From G963677445 sp963678275 (GTDB lineage Bacteria; Bacteroidota; Ignavibacteria; Ignavibacteriales; Melioribacteraceae), in assembly GCA_963678275.1 (NCBI GenBank), contig OY782765.1:434001-498000 (forward strand): DNA of 64,000 nucleotides. The letters run 5' to 3'. Under the pieces are notes generated by a model that saw only the letters and a list, made by a program, of their open reading frames with translations, was not told where the DNA came from and ran no database searches. How positions within the stretch are numbered: the stretch's first letter is position 1; each line of letters opens with the position of its first letter. The position numbers and the translations under genes are program-made. Below are positions 62,356-64,000 of the stretch, in pieces.

Positions 62356-64000
62356 CTATTTCATCAAAATCATCTTCTTCACTGATCTGAATGATCCTGC
62401 CTGCAGTTCGTAGATATACATTCCGGAGGAGAGACTTTCAGCATTAAATTCTATTTCATGATTTCCGGCGTCCATAACTGAATTGATCGCGGTAGTTACT
62501 TCTTCACCGAGTGAATTATAGACCTTGAGTTTAACGCTGCTTTTAACCGGCAGACTGAATTTAATTTTTGTAACAGGATTGAAAGGGTTAGGATAGTTCT
62601 GAGATAAGCTGTAAACATCAGGAATGGTGTTATATTCCACCCTGAGTGACCGGATGTTGTCATTTATAATAGTGATCGAGCTGCCATCTTCAATTATTTC
62701 ATTGACAATGTTTCCGCCTGAAGGATCTGTTATTCTGGCGGTAAATCCGTTTATTGTCAATGTTACAGGATAATTGTCTGAACTGATATCAATTGTCCAT
62801 GAAGTTTTCTCCGCAGATTCGACTGATCTGCCGGAAGAAAAACGAACATCAAAAACTCCTTCAGGCGGGGCGGGGGGGAGTTCAAATGAGTTGAGGTTTT
62901 CACTGTTTTCAGCCAGTCTTAATGTCGCGCTGTTATCCCCGGCATCTGAAATTGTTATATTTTGCGAAGACTGTATTGAAACCACTTCTTTTTTACCACG
63001 TTTTCCGGCGGCGCCAAGTATCATTTCTCCATCCTGACTTACTTTCACCCAGTAGCCTTTGCCGGGAAGAAGTTCATCGGCAGTGACATATCCATTGCCG
63101 TAACCATAAATTGAGGAGGCGATTATATCATCCGGAATAGTTGTAATCTGGCTTGTGAGCACAGGTTCATCAAAAGGCCCGATGATATTCCATCCTTCAT
63201 AAACGTTAACGGGAATATTAACTTTTTCCCCGCTTATCTCAATATTTTCTTCCGAGGCGAATTTAAGCCAGTAACCACTTCCGTTCAGAAGCATTTCAGC
63301 TACAACATAACCATTATCAAACGCGAAAGCATTAGATGTCGCGGTAGGGAAGAGGGTGGCTGTGGTCATATCTTCCGCGAGAACAGGCACAGATACCAGG
63401 TTCCAGTCGGCCTGGACCATAAAGTTTGAAGTGATGGTCTGGACAAAGTTGCTGTCCATAATTGTAATTGTGCGGCTGGTGTCGTCACCGCCTACGCAGA
63501 AATATTCTCCAAGCTGATCGCTGCTCAGGTTGTTTATATACATAATTTCACCAGTGGCTCCGGGAAGAATCTCACCATTTTTATACCACTGGTAAGGGCC
63601 GCCCGGCGTCATCGCTACCAGTGAAGTGTATTCCAGCGGGTATTCGCCAAGAATTTTGAAATACTGGTCATTTTCTCCGTTGAAATATATGTAGTTGGAA
63701 TGCCAGGAGCCTTCATTTGTTATATTGCCGCGAGAGTGAATTGTAAAACTGGAGCTTATCTTTTCGATAGTTCCCAGGTTGATAAACTCATCATACATAT
63801 ATATTGTCGCGTTATAATAATTACTCTGCATAACATCATGGTTAACAACTTCTCCCCTGAAGGTTGTGCCATCTCTTACAATGACAGTGCCATAAAGATT
63901 TACGTCGTTAAATCGGACACTACCGGTTACAGCTCCGTTAAGGAAATGAACCTCCGCGCCGTTGCCATATACATCCGCGTTGTAAAATCCGGTTCCGCCG
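62356..64000 (-). CDS. Secreted protein with Ig-like and T9SS type A domains, 5' end missing
   Basis: The reading frame is open on the minus strand from the window edge (first whole codon at 63999). The ATG at 63831 is therefore probably internal. Upstream of it the translation is a repetitive beta-rich series (GFYNADVYGNGAEVHFLNG), likely a beta-helix. Next come an Ig-like domain (YQWYKNGEILPGATGEIMYI and LGEYFCVGGDD), two repeats with GSGYWLKFASEE and GKGYWVKVSQDGE, and a T9SS type A end: NYPNPFNPVTKIKFSLPVK, VYNSLGEEVTTAI, final KKMILMK. It is secreted to the surface, probably as an adhesin- or structure-type protein. Confidence 0.9.
   Translation of the reverse strand, partial: GGTGFYNADVYGNGAEVHFLNGAVTGSVRFNDVNLYGTVIVRDGTTFRGEVVNHDVMQSNYYNATIYMYDEFINLGTIEKISSSFTIHSRGNITNEGSWHSNYIYFNGENDQYFKILGEYPLEYTSLVAMTPGGPYQWYKNGEILPGATGEIMYINNLSSDQLGEYFCVGGDDTSRTITIMDSNFVQTITSNFMVQADWNLVSVPVLAEDMTTATLFPTATSNAFAFDNGYVVAEMLLNGSGYWLKFASEENIEISGEKVNIPVNVYEGWNIIGPFDEPVLTSQITTIPDDIIASSIYGYGNGYVTADELLPGKGYWVKVSQDGEMILGAAGKRGKKEVVSIQSSQNITISDAGDNSATLRLAENSENLNSFELPPAPPEGVFDVRFSSGRSVESAEKTSWTIDISSDNYPVTLTINGFTARITDPSGGNIVNEIIEDGSSITIINDNIRSLRVEYNTIPDVYSLSQNYPNPFNPVTKIKFSLPVKSSVKLKVYNSLGEEVTTAINSVMDAGNHEIEFNAESLSSGMYIYELQAGSFRSVKKMILMK

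Overview
The window looks like a chromosome segment of a low-GC, Gram-negative member of the Bacteroidota/Chlorobi/Ignavibacteria side of the FCB group. This is inferred from protein types, because no rRNA or tRNA gene is present. The supporting signs are at least three secreted proteins with type IX secretion (T9SS) C-terminal sorting domains of the NYPNPFNPxT type, a PorV/PorQ-family protein, a TonB-dependent receptor with a carboxypeptidase-like N-terminal domain, a GH97 lipoprotein, LytS/LytTR regulation, and an intergenic repeat that I recall from Bacteroidetes genomes.

Layout. 1-7 kb: a possible gene tail, a small membrane protein, an AIM24-family protein, RecQ helicase, a thioesterase, a TraB-like protein and a DUF697-like membrane protein. 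6.9-8.0 kb: repeat island 1. 8-13 kb: mannose-1-phosphate guanylyltransferase, a CopZ/CopA copper pair and a membrane M28 peptidase. 13-17.3 kb: a respiratory cluster of a PsiE-like protein and two cytochrome-bd-like membrane proteins, the second fused to an eight-heme cytochrome c. 17.4-23.5 kb: a heptamer microsatellite, a GH97 glucosidase, an octaheme cytochrome of the tetrathionate reductase type, an AI-2E family transporter and phosphotransacetylase. 23.5-24.5 kb: repeat island 2. 24.5-41 kb: a polytopic membrane protein and an envelope/secretome block (VCBS-repeat T9SS protein, TonB receptor, large C-terminal-sorted protein, PorV-like protein, and two different peptidoglycan amidase-type enzymes). 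41-48.7 kb: a LytTR/LytS pair divergent from an RND efflux operon. 48.9-53 kb: an AraC regulator, a small proline-rich protein and two Cys/Met PLP enzymes. 53-59 kb: a tightly packed housekeeping run (YfiH-like, DMT transporter, FolB, FolK, deoxynucleoside kinase, small membrane protein, GT9, Ppx/GppA). 59-62.3 kb: repeat island 3, carrying a complete group II intron. 62.4-64 kb: a T9SS protein truncated by the window end.

How it fits together. The two multiheme systems (13.5-17.3 and 19.7-21.1 kb) suggest a branched respiratory chain using c-type haem. The TonB, sorted-protein and PorV genes form an outer-membrane and secretion module. The divergent LytS/LytTR genes may control the neighbouring efflux pump.

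The most unusual structure is in the non-coding islands. Two islands share a roughly 450-bp diverged element in inverted orientation, inside which a 33-35 bp palindromic module sits in a different slot with the opposite relative orientation. A related copy of that module is split exactly by the group II intron, which fixes both intron ends at 59564 and 61476.
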